Assembly (NCBI RefSeq): GCF_003032475.1 | Contig: NZ_CP028369.1 | Location: forward strand, 6,572,001-6,636,000 | DNA from: Streptomyces sp. P3 | GTDB taxonomy: Bacteria > Actinomycetota > Actinomycetes > Streptomycetales > Streptomycetaceae | DNA length: 64,000 nucleotides | Direction: 5' to 3' | Shown here: piece after piece, positions 33,141-42,095 of the stretch | How the letters are laid out: each line of letters opens with the position of its first letter | Numbering within the stretch: position 1 is the first letter of the stretch | The notes under the pieces: model-generated | Seen by the model: only the letters and a program-made list of their open reading frames with translations | The model's database searches: none | What the model was told of the DNA's origin: nothing | Position numbers and translations under genes: made by a program

Positions 33141-33553
33141 GGGCCGGGCCTGGGGGCGAGACCCCGTCCGGTCTGCCTATGAGCCACCGGAGGCAGGCTG
33201 TGACGTTGCTTCGGGAGCGGAGCCTTCGCCCGCCTGGCGTCCGGTGACGGACACCGGTCCGCCCGCCCGTCCGCCCGCAGATCCGGGCGGGCGCGCGACC
33301 GACCGTACTCAGGAACGGGGGGAGGTGAGCGCGGCATTCCGCCTCGCCGGACTCCCGGTCGCCGGACTCCCACTCCGCGCGGCCGGCGAAGCCGGCCCTG
33401 CCCACTCCACGCGGCTGTCGAAGCCGGCCCTGCCCGGCATCAAGACGCCTGCCGGGGGAGCCCGTTGAGGCGCCGCCCCCGAGTCCCACGACCCCGGAGC
33501 CCCGCCCCGTTCCGGACCAGCCGACAACACCTCGACGAAGCGGTGATCCACCC
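33141..33553. other. Intergenic gap with direct repeats
   Basis: No gene supported. CGAAGCCGGCCCTGCCC occurs at 33387-33403 and 33419-33435, and GTCGCCGGACTCCC-like words recur at about 33340-33375. Frames are open only through G+C bias. Confidence 0.4.
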
Positions 33554-34174
33554 GTGCCCACCGAACACGCGTGCCAGTCCGCGGCTGAAATCGCCGCAGA
33601 GCACCTCGACTCGCTGCGCCCCTTCCTGCAATCCGGTCATCCGCACGGAGGAGGGAGGGGCGGCGTCGGCGACTGGCCGCTCGGCGCATCGGCCCTGCTC
33701 GTCGTCCTCGCCGGCCTCCAGGCCGACCGGCCGGATGGGCCTCCGCTGTGGGACGCCCAGGCCGGCGACCGGATCCGGGAAGCCCTGGGCCTGCCCGTCG
33801 CCGGGGCCGAGGGACTCCCGCCGCGGCGCCGACCACGAGGGTGGGAGGCTCTGGCCGTCGTGCAGCACACGGCACAGGAACTGCTCACCGGCCTGGCTGC
33901 CGACAGCGGCCCGGGCCGGTCCGGTGAGTTGTCGGGACAGCTGGCCCGGGTGGAGGGCGCGCTCGTCGTGACCCTGCGGCGGATGGGGGTGCCGGCCGAG
34001 GCGTCGACGCGTTGCGCCGCGGGTCTTGCGGAAGCCACCGGTTCGCTGTTCGGCCTGCGCCCGTCCGCACCCCCGGCCGCCCCGCCCCACCCCACCACTC
34101 CACCCCTGCCGTCGACCCGGCCGGCCACGAACCCTCCGCTCCCGCCCGACTTGACCGCAAGTATCCTCTTCTAG
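33554..34174 (+). CDS. Hypothetical helical protein
   Basis: A 206-residue protein I do not recognise. Residues 40-170 look like a genuine helical fold (WPLGASALLVVLAGLQADR, then WEALAVVQHTAQELLTGLA and LARVEGALVVTLRRMG) with Streptomyces-like codon bias. The last 40 residues are Pro/Ser/Thr-rich. The GTG at 33554 is the most upstream plausible start, without a clear ribosome-binding site. A long open frame on the opposite strand looks like a shadow. It is flanked by unrelated genes, so no function can be suggested. Confidence 0.5.
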   Translation: MPTEHACQSAAEIAAEHLDSLRPFLQSGHPHGGGRGGVGDWPLGASALLVVLAGLQADRPDGPPLWDAQAGDRIREALGLPVAGAEGLPPRRRPRGWEALAVVQHTAQELLTGLAADSGPGRSGELSGQLARVEGALVVTLRRMGVPAEASTRCAAGLAEATGSLFGLRPSAPPAAPPHPTTPPLPSTRPATNPPLPPDLTASILF

Positions 34175-34359
34175 CCTGGACTTCGATGCGGCCGTGCTGT
34201 CATCAGGCGGCCGCGACGAATCCACGCTGTTCGTAGGGTCTGCGGTCGGAGCCAACAGGATCTGACCACGGTGGTGTGAAAGCTGGAGCCAACCGCCTGC
34301 CCGACGTGTCGCCTCGCAGGCTCTTGTACTGTGGTGTCGTCCAGGGCGGCTCGGCATCC

Positions 34360-34947
34360 ATGGAGCGGATCATTACTACCGACAATGCCTCGCAATCCCA
34401 GCCCGAGACCGCGACGCGTGCTGCTGGCAAGCGCACACTGGCTCTGACCGCTCTGCTGACGGCGGCCGTTCTCACCTATGCCTTGGATCTCGCCAGCAAG
34501 CTTGTGGCTGTCTCGCGGTTGGAAGGCCAGGAGCCCGTTGACATAGCGGGCCACGTGCTTACGCTGCAAGTGTTCCGTAACTCGGGTGCGGCTTTCAGTA
34601 GGGGCCAGGCCTTCACTGCTGTGTTCACGGCGATTGCGATCGCGGTTGTCGTGGTCATCACGCGTGCCGTGCGTAGGCTTCAGAGCCTTCCCTGGGCTGT
34701 CGCCCTGGGTCTGCTGCTTGGGGGCGCGCTCGGCAATCTGACCGACCGGATCTTCCGGGCGCCCGCGGTCTTTCGCGGGCACGTCGTCGATTTCATCTCC
34801 GTCGAGCACTTCGCGGTGTTCAACCTCGCCGACTCAGCCATTGTCTGCGGCGGTGCCTTGATGGTCCTCATGTCGATCCGGGGCACTTCCCTGGACGGCT
34901 CAGTCCCGCAAGATCGGCAGGGTCGGAGGATTCTCTCCCCGCGTTGA
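34360..34947 (+). CDS. lspA: Signal peptidase II (LspA) paralogue
   Basis: A 195-residue membrane protease with four transmembrane segments. The family blocks are [29 protein letters not shown] with catalytic D129, and [11 protein letters not shown] with catalytic D158. It cleaves prolipoprotein signal peptides after diacylglyceryl modification. Codon use is clearly less G+C-rich than in the neighbours (many CTT, GTT, TCT-type codons), so it looks acquired and is probably a second copy beside the housekeeping lspA. ATG at 34360; the upstream in-frame extension has no family similarity. No lipoprotein gene is adjacent. Confidence 0.88.
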   Translation: MERIITTDNASQSQPETATRAAGKRTLALTALLTAAVLTYALDLASKLVAVSRLEGQEPVDIAGHVLTLQVFRNSGAAFSRGQAFTAVFTAIAIAVVVVITRAVRRLQSLPWAVALGLLLGGALGNLTDRIFRAPAVFRGHVVDFISVEHFAVFNLADSAIVCGGALMVLMSIRGTSLDGSVPQDRQGRRILSPR

Positions 34948-35183
34948 GATGCTCCAGAACCGAGAGCTCGACCGCCGCGCAGGGCTCGGTATCGCCTGCG
35001 TCTCCTGATGTCGTCGGCGCGACCTGGCGCGTGCGACGGACGGATGCGCCGGTGCCGTGACGCGACGGCCCCGGTCAGCGGTCCCGCCCCTCCTGCGCCG
35101 ATCGGCGGGAGACGGAGCACCTGGAGGTCTGCTGCACCCCCGCGCGCGCCGACAGCGTCTTCGACCTGCCCGGCAGCGCTGCT

Positions 35184-35246
35184 CGCGGTCCATGTCGACA
35201 TGGACCGCGGCCCCTGGCAGGAGTCCCCTGACATGGACCGCGGCCC
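35184..35246. promoter_or_regulatory. 26-bp perfect palindrome plus a third half-site
   Basis: A perfect palindrome at 35184-35209, arms CGCGGTCCATGTC around the centre 35196/35197. The segment GACATGGACCGCGGCCC at 35197-35213 is repeated exactly at 35230-35246, 33 bp later (about three helical turns). It lies in the convergent gap between lspA and the 3-hydroxyacyl-CoA dehydrogenase. It could be a regulator-binding cluster, a recombination site or a cruciform terminator. Confidence 0.6.
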
Positions 35247-35340
35247 ACGGCGAGGGCCCCAGGGAGGCGCGCACGCGGGGTGGCGACGACGGCGGCCGGA
35301 CGCGGCGGCGTACCCGCGTGCGAGGGCTTCCGGCGCGAAC

Positions 35341-36207
35341 TCAGGCCGCCGGGTAGTCGAAGAATCCCTGCCCCGACTTACGGCCCAGCAGGCCTGCTTC
35401 GACCATGCGGCGCAGCAGCGGGGGCGGGGCGTACAGCGGTTCCCGGTACTCCTCGTAGAGCGCCTCGCCTATCGCCGCCACGGTGTCCAGCCCTATGAGG
35501 TCAGCCAGGTGGAGTGGCCCCATGGGGTGGGCGCAGCCGGCCGTCATGCCGGTGTCGATGTCCTGCGCCGTCGCCGTGCCGGAGCCGACCATCCGCACCG
35601 CCGCCAGCAGAAAGGGAATCAGCAGGGAGTTGACCACGAAGCCCGCGCGGTCCTGCGCGACGATCGTCTTCTTGCCCAGAATCTCGCCGGCGAAGGCCCG
35701 CACCCGCCGTTCCGTGGCCTTCGAGGTGTGCAGCGAGGGGATGACCTCGACCAGGGGCATGACGGGAACGGGGTTGAAGAAGTGCAGGCCGACGACGGTG
35801 TCCGGACGTCCGGCCGCGGCGGCGAGCCGGGCAATCGGGATCGAGGAGGTGTTGGTCGCCAGCACCGTGGCCGGGTCCGTGACCACCTCGCCCAGCTGCC
35901 GGAACAGCGCCGTCTTGGCCCGCTCGTCCTCGACGGCGGCCTCGATGATCAGATCGGCCCCGGCGAGGCGGGAGACGTCGCCCGTGACGGAGACACCGGC
36001 CAGGGCGTGCGCGCGGTCCTCGGACCTGAGGGCACCGCGCTTCTCCGCCTTCAGCAGGGAGTCCGCCACACCGGCGAGGCCCGCCCGGGCCCTGTCCTCG
36101 CTCACGTCGCACAAGGTGACGTGCAGGCCCGCCCGGGCACAGACCTCGGTGATGCCCCGGCCCATCTGGCCGGCGCCTACGACGCCCACGTGCCTGATCG
36201 TTGTCAT
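35341..36207 (-). CDS. 3-hydroxyacyl-CoA (3-hydroxybutyryl-CoA) dehydrogenase
   Basis: A 288-residue NAD-dependent dehydrogenase. The N-terminal Rossmann motif is GVVGAGQMGRGI, the substrate/catalytic segment is NTSSIPIARLAAAAGRP and GLHFFNPVPVMPLVEVI with the active-site histidine, and the C-terminal helical domain includes GFVVNSLLIPFLLAAVRM and a CAHPMGPLHLADLIGLD block. Length and motifs fit the Hbd/FadB2 type. It could supply the step after enoyl-CoA hydratase in the aryl-CoA or glutaryl-CoA route upstream, or act with the LacI-controlled island. ATG at 36207. Confidence 0.92.
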   Translation of the reverse strand: MTTIRHVGVVGAGQMGRGITEVCARAGLHVTLCDVSEDRARAGLAGVADSLLKAEKRGALRSEDRAHALAGVSVTGDVSRLAGADLIIEAAVEDERAKTALFRQLGEVVTDPATVLATNTSSIPIARLAAAAGRPDTVVGLHFFNPVPVMPLVEVIPSLHTSKATERRVRAFAGEILGKKTIVAQDRAGFVVNSLLIPFLLAAVRMVGSGTATAQDIDTGMTAGCAHPMGPLHLADLIGLDTVAAIGEALYEEYREPLYAPPPLLRRMVEAGLLGRKSGQGFFDYPAA

Positions 36208-36367
36208 GTGTGTTCCTCCGCCTGTTCCGGGCCGGGCGGCGGTCGACGGACCCCGCCACGGTGTGTGCTGCCGTGTTGAGCGTAGGTCGGTAACACCCCC
36301 TCTGACCTGCTCGGACGGTGCGTCATCCGCGTACAAACGTGCGCCGCTTCGACGATGTCCGAAGGCT

Positions 36368-36417
36368 GCGACGGACGGTTCGACCGCACGCCGCGACGGA
36401 CGGTCGGACCGCATGCC
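36368..36417. repeat. Tandem 25-bp repeat
   Basis: Two 25-bp units, 36368-36392 and 36393-36417, begin GCGACGGACGGT and differ at a few bases. They lie between the 3-hydroxyacyl-CoA dehydrogenase and LysR genes, near the likely promoter of the former. Confidence 0.5.
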
Positions 36418-36463
36418 CATGAGGCGTCGGGCGGGTGCCCGACGCCTGCTGTGGACCCCCGTT

Positions 36464-37384
36464 TCAGGCGGTGGCGGCGGTGACGGAGGTCGTGGCGGCG
36501 GCGGCCTCCCGCAGCCGGCGGATCACCCCGCGGACCGCGGGCGAGGTCTCCCCCCTGCGGTAGGCGCCGACCAGCCGGGTGGTGAGCGCCACGTCCGCCA
36601 GCGGACGGTACGCCACCCCCGGGATCTGCACGCGACGCAGTGAATCCGGCACCAGGGCCACCGCGAGACCACCGCCGACCAGTGTCAGGGCCGCGATGAA
36701 GTCCCGCACCGGGGGAGACCACCGCGGACTGAACCCCCCGCGCTGCGCCACTTCGAGGATCTGGTCACGGCAGCCGTACTCCTCGTCGAAGTGCGGGGCC
36801 ACGAAGTTCTCGTCACACAGCTTCGCCGCCGGTATCGCCTCGTACGCCGCGAGCGGCGCGGCGGCCGGCAGCGCCAGGACGACCCGCTCGGTGAGCAGGC
36901 AGGTGGCCGTGACCTCCGGCGGGTATTCCGGCCGCCAGCGCAGGAAGCCGACGTCGACGTCCCCGCACGCCAGCGCCTCCAGCTGGGCAGGGGTTTCCAA
37001 CTCGCGTACTTGCACGGTGAGTTCGGTGCCGGGGGCCGTGCAGCGGGTGAGGACGTCGGTCAGCACCCCGGAGAACGCGGCGGAGGCGACGTACGCGAAC
37101 TGGGCGTGTCCCAGCTCCCCGCGGCCGGCGCGACGGCCCACCGCCTCGGCACGTGCCACCTGGTCGAGCGTCAGCCGCGCCTCGTCGAGGAACAGCCGCC
37201 CGGCGCTGGTCAGGGCCGGGCGGGTGCGCCGTCCACGGTCGATCAGCCGTACGCCCAGGTGCGACTCGAGCGCTCTGACCTGTGCGCTGAGTGCCGACGG
37301 AGCCAGGTGCAGGCGATCGGCCGCCCGAGCGAAGTGCAACTCGTCCGCGACGACGACGAACGATTCCAGCCAGCGTAGTTCCAT
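36464..37384 (-). CDS. LysR-family transcriptional regulator
   Basis: A 306-residue LysR protein. The helix-turn-helix is in LHFARAADRLHLAPSALSAQVRALESHLGVRLI, followed by the linker helix and a two-lobed effector domain starting about residue 90 (GHAQFAYVASAAFSGVLTDVLTR). The ATG at 37384 (MELRWLESF) is preceded on this strand by GGAGG with correct spacing; the frame extends ten residues further. LysR proteins usually act on neighbouring genes, here the 3-hydroxyacyl-CoA dehydrogenase or the alcohol dehydrogenase. Its operator is not obvious. Confidence 0.9.
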   Translation of the reverse strand: MELRWLESFVVVADELHFARAADRLHLAPSALSAQVRALESHLGVRLIDRGRRTRPALTSAGRLFLDEARLTLDQVARAEAVGRRAGRGELGHAQFAYVASAAFSGVLTDVLTRCTAPGTELTVQVRELETPAQLEALACGDVDVGFLRWRPEYPPEVTATCLLTERVVLALPAAAPLAAYEAIPAAKLCDENFVAPHFDEEYGCRDQILEVAQRGGFSPRWSPPVRDFIAALTLVGGGLAVALVPDSLRRVQIPGVAYRPLADVALTTRLVGAYRRGETSPAVRGVIRRLREAAAATTSVTAATA

Positions 37385-37479
37385 CGGTTCCTCCATCCCG
37401 CCGGGAATGCACACCCCGCGGCGGCGTCAGGGCAGGACAGGACCGCCGCGGGGTGAGTTCGGTGGATTGCGGCTCGGGT

Positions 37480-38589
37480 TCAGGGGATCACGACGTAGTT
37501 GCTGAATCCGCCGTCGAGATCCGCGGCACGTCCGGAGATCGCCTCGTTGACCTCCGACAGCGGGAAGGGCTTGCTGATCAGGTAGGACAGGTCCAGGGCA
37601 CCGGTGGCCACCATGTCGGCGACCTCCTGGCCCTGCGCGGTGGTGAACCAGTTGGAGCCGATCAGCTGGACCTGCTCGTCCATCAGCCACTTCACGTCCA
37701 CGGGCAGCCGGTCCGCCACGCCGCCGACATTGACGACCCTGCCGCCGCGGCGGACGCCCTGCATGGAGTCGAGCATCGTCTCCACCGGGGCCTTCGCGCC
37801 GAGTGCGCTGATGACGAAGTCCGCGCCCTCGCCGCCGGTCCGGGACTTCGCCCACGCGCCGGTGGAGCCCTCGCCCAGCCGCATGACCTCGATCCGGTCC
37901 GGGGCCAGCCCCTTGACCCGCTCGAGGAGCTCCTCGTTGCGGCCGGTCCCGAGGACCCTGGAGACACCCGAGGCCAGCGCCAGGAGAGTGGAGGCGACGC
38001 CGAGGGTGCCGGTGATGCCGTCGATCAGCGCGACCTGGCCGGGACCGGCCGCGGCGTGTCTCAGGGCGCCGTAGGAGGTGCCGATGTAGCCCAGCTTGCC
38101 GGCCTGCTCGAACGTCATCGAGTCCGGAATGTTGACGATCGCGTGCTGTGGCGCCGTCATGTACTCGCAGAAGCCGCCGTAGGGATAGAGGTCGAAGATC
38201 CGCTGGCCGTCGCGGGAGGTGCTGAAGTAGCCGTTCAGCGTGAAGTAGCGGCAGCGGCTGAGTTCACCTCCGCGGCACACCTGGCAGCTGCCGCAGGACC
38301 GCAGCGGGCTGACGTAGACCCGGTCACCGGGCCTGGTGTTCAGCACCGCCTCGCCGACCGCCTCGACCACGCCGGCGGGGTCCAGGCCGAAGATCGCGGG
38401 CAGTTCGGGCAGGGGCTGGTGCGGATACCAGGTGGGCCAGTTGTTGATCACGTTGGCCATGTTCGGCACGATTCCGCACGCCTTGACGCGCACCAGCACG
38501 TCGGTCGGCCGCGGGGTGGGCACGTCGACCGTGTCCACGGACATCGGCTCACCGAGTGCGTGCAGTCGTGCCGCGAGCATCTTCGCCAT
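37480..38589 (-). CDS. Zinc-dependent medium-chain alcohol dehydrogenase
   Basis: A 369-residue MDR protein. The structural-zinc loop is RSCGSCQVCRGGELSRC, the nucleotide fold is around GITGTLGVASTLLALASG, and the catalytic-zinc region lies in VKACGIVPNMANVINNW, which is altered relative to the common CGTD-H pattern. NAD(P)-dependent alcohol or aldehyde oxidoreduction is expected. The second ATG, at 38589 (MAKMLAARL), has the right spacing from AAGGAG, better than the first at 38595. It is the last gene of the minus-strand operon that begins with the enolase paralogue. Confidence 0.88.
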   Translation of the reverse strand: MAKMLAARLHALGEPMSVDTVDVPTPRPTDVLVRVKACGIVPNMANVINNWPTWYPHQPLPELPAIFGLDPAGVVEAVGEAVLNTRPGDRVYVSPLRSCGSCQVCRGGELSRCRYFTLNGYFSTSRDGQRIFDLYPYGGFCEYMTAPQHAIVNIPDSMTFEQAGKLGYIGTSYGALRHAAAGPGQVALIDGITGTLGVASTLLALASGVSRVLGTGRNEELLERVKGLAPDRIEVMRLGEGSTGAWAKSRTGGEGADFVISALGAKAPVETMLDSMQGVRRGGRVVNVGGVADRLPVDVKWLMDEQVQLIGSNWFTTAQGQEVADMVATGALDLSYLISKPFPLSEVNEAISGRAADLDGGFSNYVVIP

Positions 38590-38718
38590 TGACATACTCC
38601 TTGGAACTGTTCCGTCCCGACGGTCGAGGGCCGGAGGTCTTCTCTTCGCGACCGAGGCGGTGGAACTGCGGCGCGGAATTCACATGCGATGTGGTGCTGG
38701 GCCGTTCGGCGCCGGGTG

Positions 38719-39270
38719 CTACGAATTCCCGAACGGATTCGCGTAGCCGTCCTCGAGATCGATGTCCAGCAGACCCATGATGCGGACGCCGGAGTTGTAC
38801 CAGGCGATGGACAGGGACAGTTCGACCATCTGCCGGACCGACAGGTGTTCTGCGGCGGCGCGCCATGTCTCCTCGGAGACGTCGACGTGGAGCGTGGACT
38901 CCCTGGCGAGCCGCATCACCGCCTTCTCCGTCTCGTCGAACAGGGCGGACGACTCGAAGTCGGCGACGGCCGCGAGCTGTTCGCCGGTGAGGCCCGCCGC
39001 GAGTCCGTGCGACTGGTGGTGTGCGACCTCGTAGGAGGACCGGGTCGCATGGCCGACGGTCAGGATGGCCAGCTCACGCAGTTTCGGGCTGAGGTCGGCG
39101 GCCCGCAGCGAGTTGGCGTAGGTCAGGAAGGCGTCCAGCTGTGCCGGCGCGTGGGTGAGGGCGAGGAAGATGTTCGCCGTCGGTACCTTGCGTTCGGCCT
39201 CCAGCCGGTCGTACAGCGGCTTCAGCGAGGCGTCCGCGTCCTCGCGGCGAACATAGGGAACTCGTGCCAT
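38719..39270 (-). CDS. Carboxymuconolactone-decarboxylase-family protein
   Basis: A 183-residue AhpD/CMD-like helical protein. The family core is LRELAILTVGHATRSSYEVAHHQSHGLAAGLTGEQLAAVADFE, with Glu and His of YEVAHH at the conserved positions but without the CxxC pair of peroxidase-type AhpD. It could be a decarboxylase, lactonase-like or protective enzyme for ring-cleavage products. It lies 34 bp downstream of the dioxygenase gene in the same operon. Substrate unknown. Confidence 0.85.
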   Translation of the reverse strand: MARVPYVRREDADASLKPLYDRLEAERKVPTANIFLALTHAPAQLDAFLTYANSLRAADLSPKLRELAILTVGHATRSSYEVAHHQSHGLAAGLTGEQLAAVADFESSALFDETEKAVMRLARESTLHVDVSEETWRAAAEHLSVRQMVELSLSIAWYNSGVRIMGLLDIDLEDGYANPFGNS

Positions 39271-39304
39271 GGCGTCTCCTTGAGGGACGGTCGTGGAAAA
39301 AGGA

Positions 39305-40309
39305 TCAGGGGAGGGGCTGTTCGAGCAGGAACCGCTCCAGCGACATCGGATTCGGCGGTTCGGCCGGCTCGGTCCGGGGTGCGCCGACGAACGGCGACGC
39401 CTCGAAGTACCACTTCTCCAGGGCCGGCAGACCCCAGCGGGCGTTGGTGCTCAGGGAGGCCGCGTCCCAGCGCACGGGTTCGATCTCGGTGTCGATGGTC
39501 TGGTAGTGGCTGTTGAAGACCTCCACCCGGTGACCGTCGGGGTCGCGGAGGTAGGCGAAGAGCATCCCGCCCGGACCGTGTCGTCCGGGGCCGCGCTCCA
39601 CACCGTCGCCGTAGCCGAGGATGCCCGCCCAGTCGCAGGCGCTGAAGATGTCGTGGCTCTCGGAGACGGTGTAGGCGAAGTGGTGCAGCGCGGGCCCGGT
39701 GTTCTCGACGATCGCGAGGTCGAGACAGGTGCCCTTGCGGTACATGAACGCACCCAGCAGCTTGTCGCCGTGCTCCAGGTACTCCGAGTTGCGGAAGCCG
39801 AGTTCGCTGTAGAAGGCGCACAGCTCGTAGGTGTCGGGCGCGAAGATCTGGTAGTGGTCCAGCCGCTGCGCGTGAGCACCCCTGTACTGCTCGAAGTCGA
39901 TGTGCAGCCGGGGCCGGGTCTCCATGTGCGCGCACAGTTCGAGGGGCGTGCCGATGGGGTCGGCGACGTGCAGGGTACGCCCCTGATGGGGGACGTCGAC
40001 CCACTCGGCGGGCAGCCCACGCTCACGGAACCAGGCGTACGCCAGGTCGAGGTCCTCGTCGAAGAACACCCGGAAGCCGATCCTCCTGCAACTGCCCGCG
40101 CCTTCCTCGTCGAGCTCCAGGACGAGGCTGTGGTGGCAGGCTTCCGCCAGCCCGCGCAGGTAGCAGGTGCGGTCGTCCTCGTCGCTGACGACGAGCCCCA
40201 GCGCTTTCGTGTAGAAGTCCCGGCTCGCGGCCAGGTCGGCCACGGTGAGCCGGACGTGGCTGGAGCGGGTGATGTTGAAACGCGGGCGCAGGTTGACGGG
40301 TGGCAGCAT
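39305..40309 (-). CDS. Extradiol-type dioxygenase (VOC superfamily)
   Basis: A 334-residue two-domain VOC protein of the type I extradiol dioxygenase class. The predicted metal ligands are H152 (LDHYQIF), H209 or H210 (ALHHFAYT) and E263 (HRVEVFN), matching the His-His-Glu triad of homoprotocatechuate 2,3-dioxygenase. The reaction would be meta-cleavage of a catechol-type ring using Fe(II) or Mn(II). It is 66 bp downstream of the enolase paralogue and 34 bp upstream of the CMD-family gene. A fumarylacetoacetate-hydrolase-family gene under the same operator could process the product. Confidence 0.87.
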   Translation of the reverse strand: MLPPVNLRPRFNITRSSHVRLTVADLAASRDFYTKALGLVVSDEDDRTCYLRGLAEACHHSLVLELDEEGAGSCRRIGFRVFFDEDLDLAYAWFRERGLPAEWVDVPHQGRTLHVADPIGTPLELCAHMETRPRLHIDFEQYRGAHAQRLDHYQIFAPDTYELCAFYSELGFRNSEYLEHGDKLLGAFMYRKGTCLDLAIVENTGPALHHFAYTVSESHDIFSACDWAGILGYGDGVERGPGRHGPGGMLFAYLRDPDGHRVEVFNSHYQTIDTEIEPVRWDAASLSTNARWGLPALEKWYFEASPFVGAPRTEPAEPPNPMSLERFLLEQPLP

Positions 40310-40375
40310 GCTGGTCTCCGTGCTCCGATCGGCTCTTGCTCTCGATTTCGATGACTGTAATTCTTCGAAGCGTTT

Positions 40376-41686
40376 TCACGGCTTGGCCGTGAGAGCCCCG
40401 GTCCGGGCGAAAGTGAATGCGGACCAGCCGCTGAATTCCGCGGAGTCGCCGAGGGACTCCTCGATGCGCAGGACCTCGTTCCACTTGGCCATGCGTTCGG
40501 AGCGCGTGAACGAGCCGACCTTCAGCTGGCCGGCGTCCCAGCCGACGCTCAGATGCGCGATGGTCACGTCCTCGCTCTCGCCGGAGCGGGCCGACACGAT
40601 GGTGCCGAAGCCGGCAGCCTTCCCGGCGCGCAGGGCTCGGTACGCCTCGGTGACCGTGCCCGCCTGGTTGGGTTTGACGAGGACGGCATTCGCCGCGCCG
40701 TCGATGGCCGCCGCCTCGACGCGTTCGGCGTTCGTGACCAGGTAGTCGTCGCCGATGACCTGGCAGCGGCTCCCGTAGCGGCGGGTGAACTCCCTCATGC
40801 CCTCGTGGTCGTCCTCGCCCACCGGGTCCTCGACGGACAGGACGGGGTACTGCTCGATCCAGCCGCCCAGCATGTCGATCAGTGCCGCCGTGTCCAGCGT
40901 GCGCTCGTCGAGCGCCAGCGTGTACCGGCCGGCGCCGCCGAACTGCGAGGCGGCGACGTCGAGCGAGATGCCGACCTCGGTCGAGGGGGTGAAGCCGGCG
41001 CTCTCGATCGCCCGGGTCAGCGTCTCCAGGGCCTCCTCGTTGGAGTCGAACGCCGGCCAGAAGCCGCCCTCGTCGGCCACCCCCTGGGCCTTCCCCGCCT
41101 TCCGCATCAGGCTCCCGGCGGCCCGGTAGATCTCCGCCGTCCAGTCCAGTGCGTCGGAGAAGCTGCCTGCCGCGGGACAGACGACCATGAAGTCCTGCAC
41201 GTCCACCCGACGGTCCGCGTGGGCGCCGCCGCCGAAGATCTGGATCTCGGGCAGCGGGATGCGCACCGGCCGCCCGCCGGCCAGGTGCTGCCACAGCGGT
41301 ACGCCCTGCGACGCGGCGGCGGCGTGCAGAACGGCCATGGAGGTGGCCACGATCGCGTTGCCGCCGAGACGGCTGCGGTCGGGGGTCCCGTCGAGGTCGA
41401 TCAGGAGCCGGTCGACGGTCTCCTGGTCGCTGCTGTCCAGGCCCAGGAGGGCAGGCGCGATCTCGCCGTTCACCGAGCCGACCGCGCGACGGACGTCCAG
41501 ACCGCCGAAGCGGTTCCCGCCGTCGCGCAGGTCGAGCGCTTCGCCCCGGCCGGTCGAGGCCCCGGCAGGTGCGATGGCCCGTCCGGTCGCGCCGTTCGCG
41601 AGGTGTGCCTCGACCTCCACGGTCGGCCGACCGCGTGAGTCCCACACCCTGCGGCCGTGGAGCTTGGCGATCCGCGCGTCTGTCAT
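40376..41686 (-). CDS. Enolase-superfamily paralogue with altered active site
   Basis: A 436-residue protein with the full enolase fold and length. Metal ligands D243, E286 and D313 are present, as are the catalytic-type lysines K338 (LVKPNQ) and K389 (GQLKVG) and E206 (ADEGG). Three positions differ from glycolytic enolase: the mobile-loop serine of SGASTG is A41 (PAGASTG), the acid of QEFM is D165 (QDFM), and the histidine of SHRSGE is A367 (SARSGE). It is clearly not the housekeeping enolase and lies first in a catabolic operon with a LacI-type operator at its promoter. A 2-phospho-acid-like dehydratase on another substrate is likely. Confidence 0.88.
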   Translation of the reverse strand: MTDARIAKLHGRRVWDSRGRPTVEVEAHLANGATGRAIAPAGASTGRGEALDLRDGGNRFGGLDVRRAVGSVNGEIAPALLGLDSSDQETVDRLLIDLDGTPDRSRLGGNAIVATSMAVLHAAAASQGVPLWQHLAGGRPVRIPLPEIQIFGGGAHADRRVDVQDFMVVCPAAGSFSDALDWTAEIYRAAGSLMRKAGKAQGVADEGGFWPAFDSNEEALETLTRAIESAGFTPSTEVGISLDVAASQFGGAGRYTLALDERTLDTAALIDMLGGWIEQYPVLSVEDPVGEDDHEGMREFTRRYGSRCQVIGDDYLVTNAERVEAAAIDGAANAVLVKPNQAGTVTEAYRALRAGKAAGFGTIVSARSGESEDVTIAHLSVGWDAGQLKVGSFTRSERMAKWNEVLRIEESLGDSAEFSGWSAFTFARTGALTAKP

Positions 41687-41843
41687 GGCGGTGCGACCTT
41701 TCGGAGTCGGGGTGGTGAGGGTGGTGAGCGGTCCGCGGGGGCTGTCGTCGGACGAGAGCCGTGTCCGTCGTGGCGCAGGACCGTGGCCGGCGGTGCCGGA
41801 CCGGGCGAAGGACGCTCAGGGCGGCAGCCCGCCGCGCTCACTG

Positions 41844-41888
41844 TGCTAACGATAGCGCAATCGTGCGAGGCGTTGTCGATTGTGTCAA
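41844..41888 (-). promoter_or_regulatory. Enolase-paralogue promoter with LacI-type operator
   Basis: Operator TGCTAACGATAGCG at 41844-41857. On the minus strand TTGACA (41888-41883), a 17-nt spacer and CACGAT (41865-41860) form a promoter whose start point falls on the operator. This is one of five related sites, consensus TGCTAACGTTAGCA. Confidence 0.72.
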
Positions 41889-41966
41889 GAGTCCGGCAGC
41901 AAGAGGATGTCGAGGGGTGCGTGCACTCCCGGCGGATCTCGGCGATCGCACCTTCGGCAACCGCAG

Positions 41967-41980
41967 TGCTATCGTTCGCA
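41967..41980 (+). promoter_or_regulatory. LacI-type operator upstream of the FMN reductase
   Basis: TGCTATCGTTCGCA at 41967-41980, 123 bp from the operator of the divergent enolase paralogue. The pair could support DNA looping. It lies 116 bp before the reductase start. Confidence 0.68.
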
Positions 41981-42095
41981 TAGCCGGGGTGTCCCGGCCG
42001 AAATCCCGGCGGACCCGCTGTTCCTGGACGGACGGACAGCACAGGCGCGCGGGTCCGCCGGACCGGATCACGGCACTCAGGAAAGCGAGCCCGAC

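Noticed and set aside
33440..34357. A 305-codon minus-strand frame opposite the hypothetical gene at 33554
   Set aside because: It is Arg/Gly/Ser-rich without fold features; the plus-strand frame has better codon bias and protein-like composition.
40376..41686. Calling the enolase-like gene eno
   Set aside because: Three active-site positions differ and the operon is catabolic, so it is most likely a paralogue and not the glycolytic gene.
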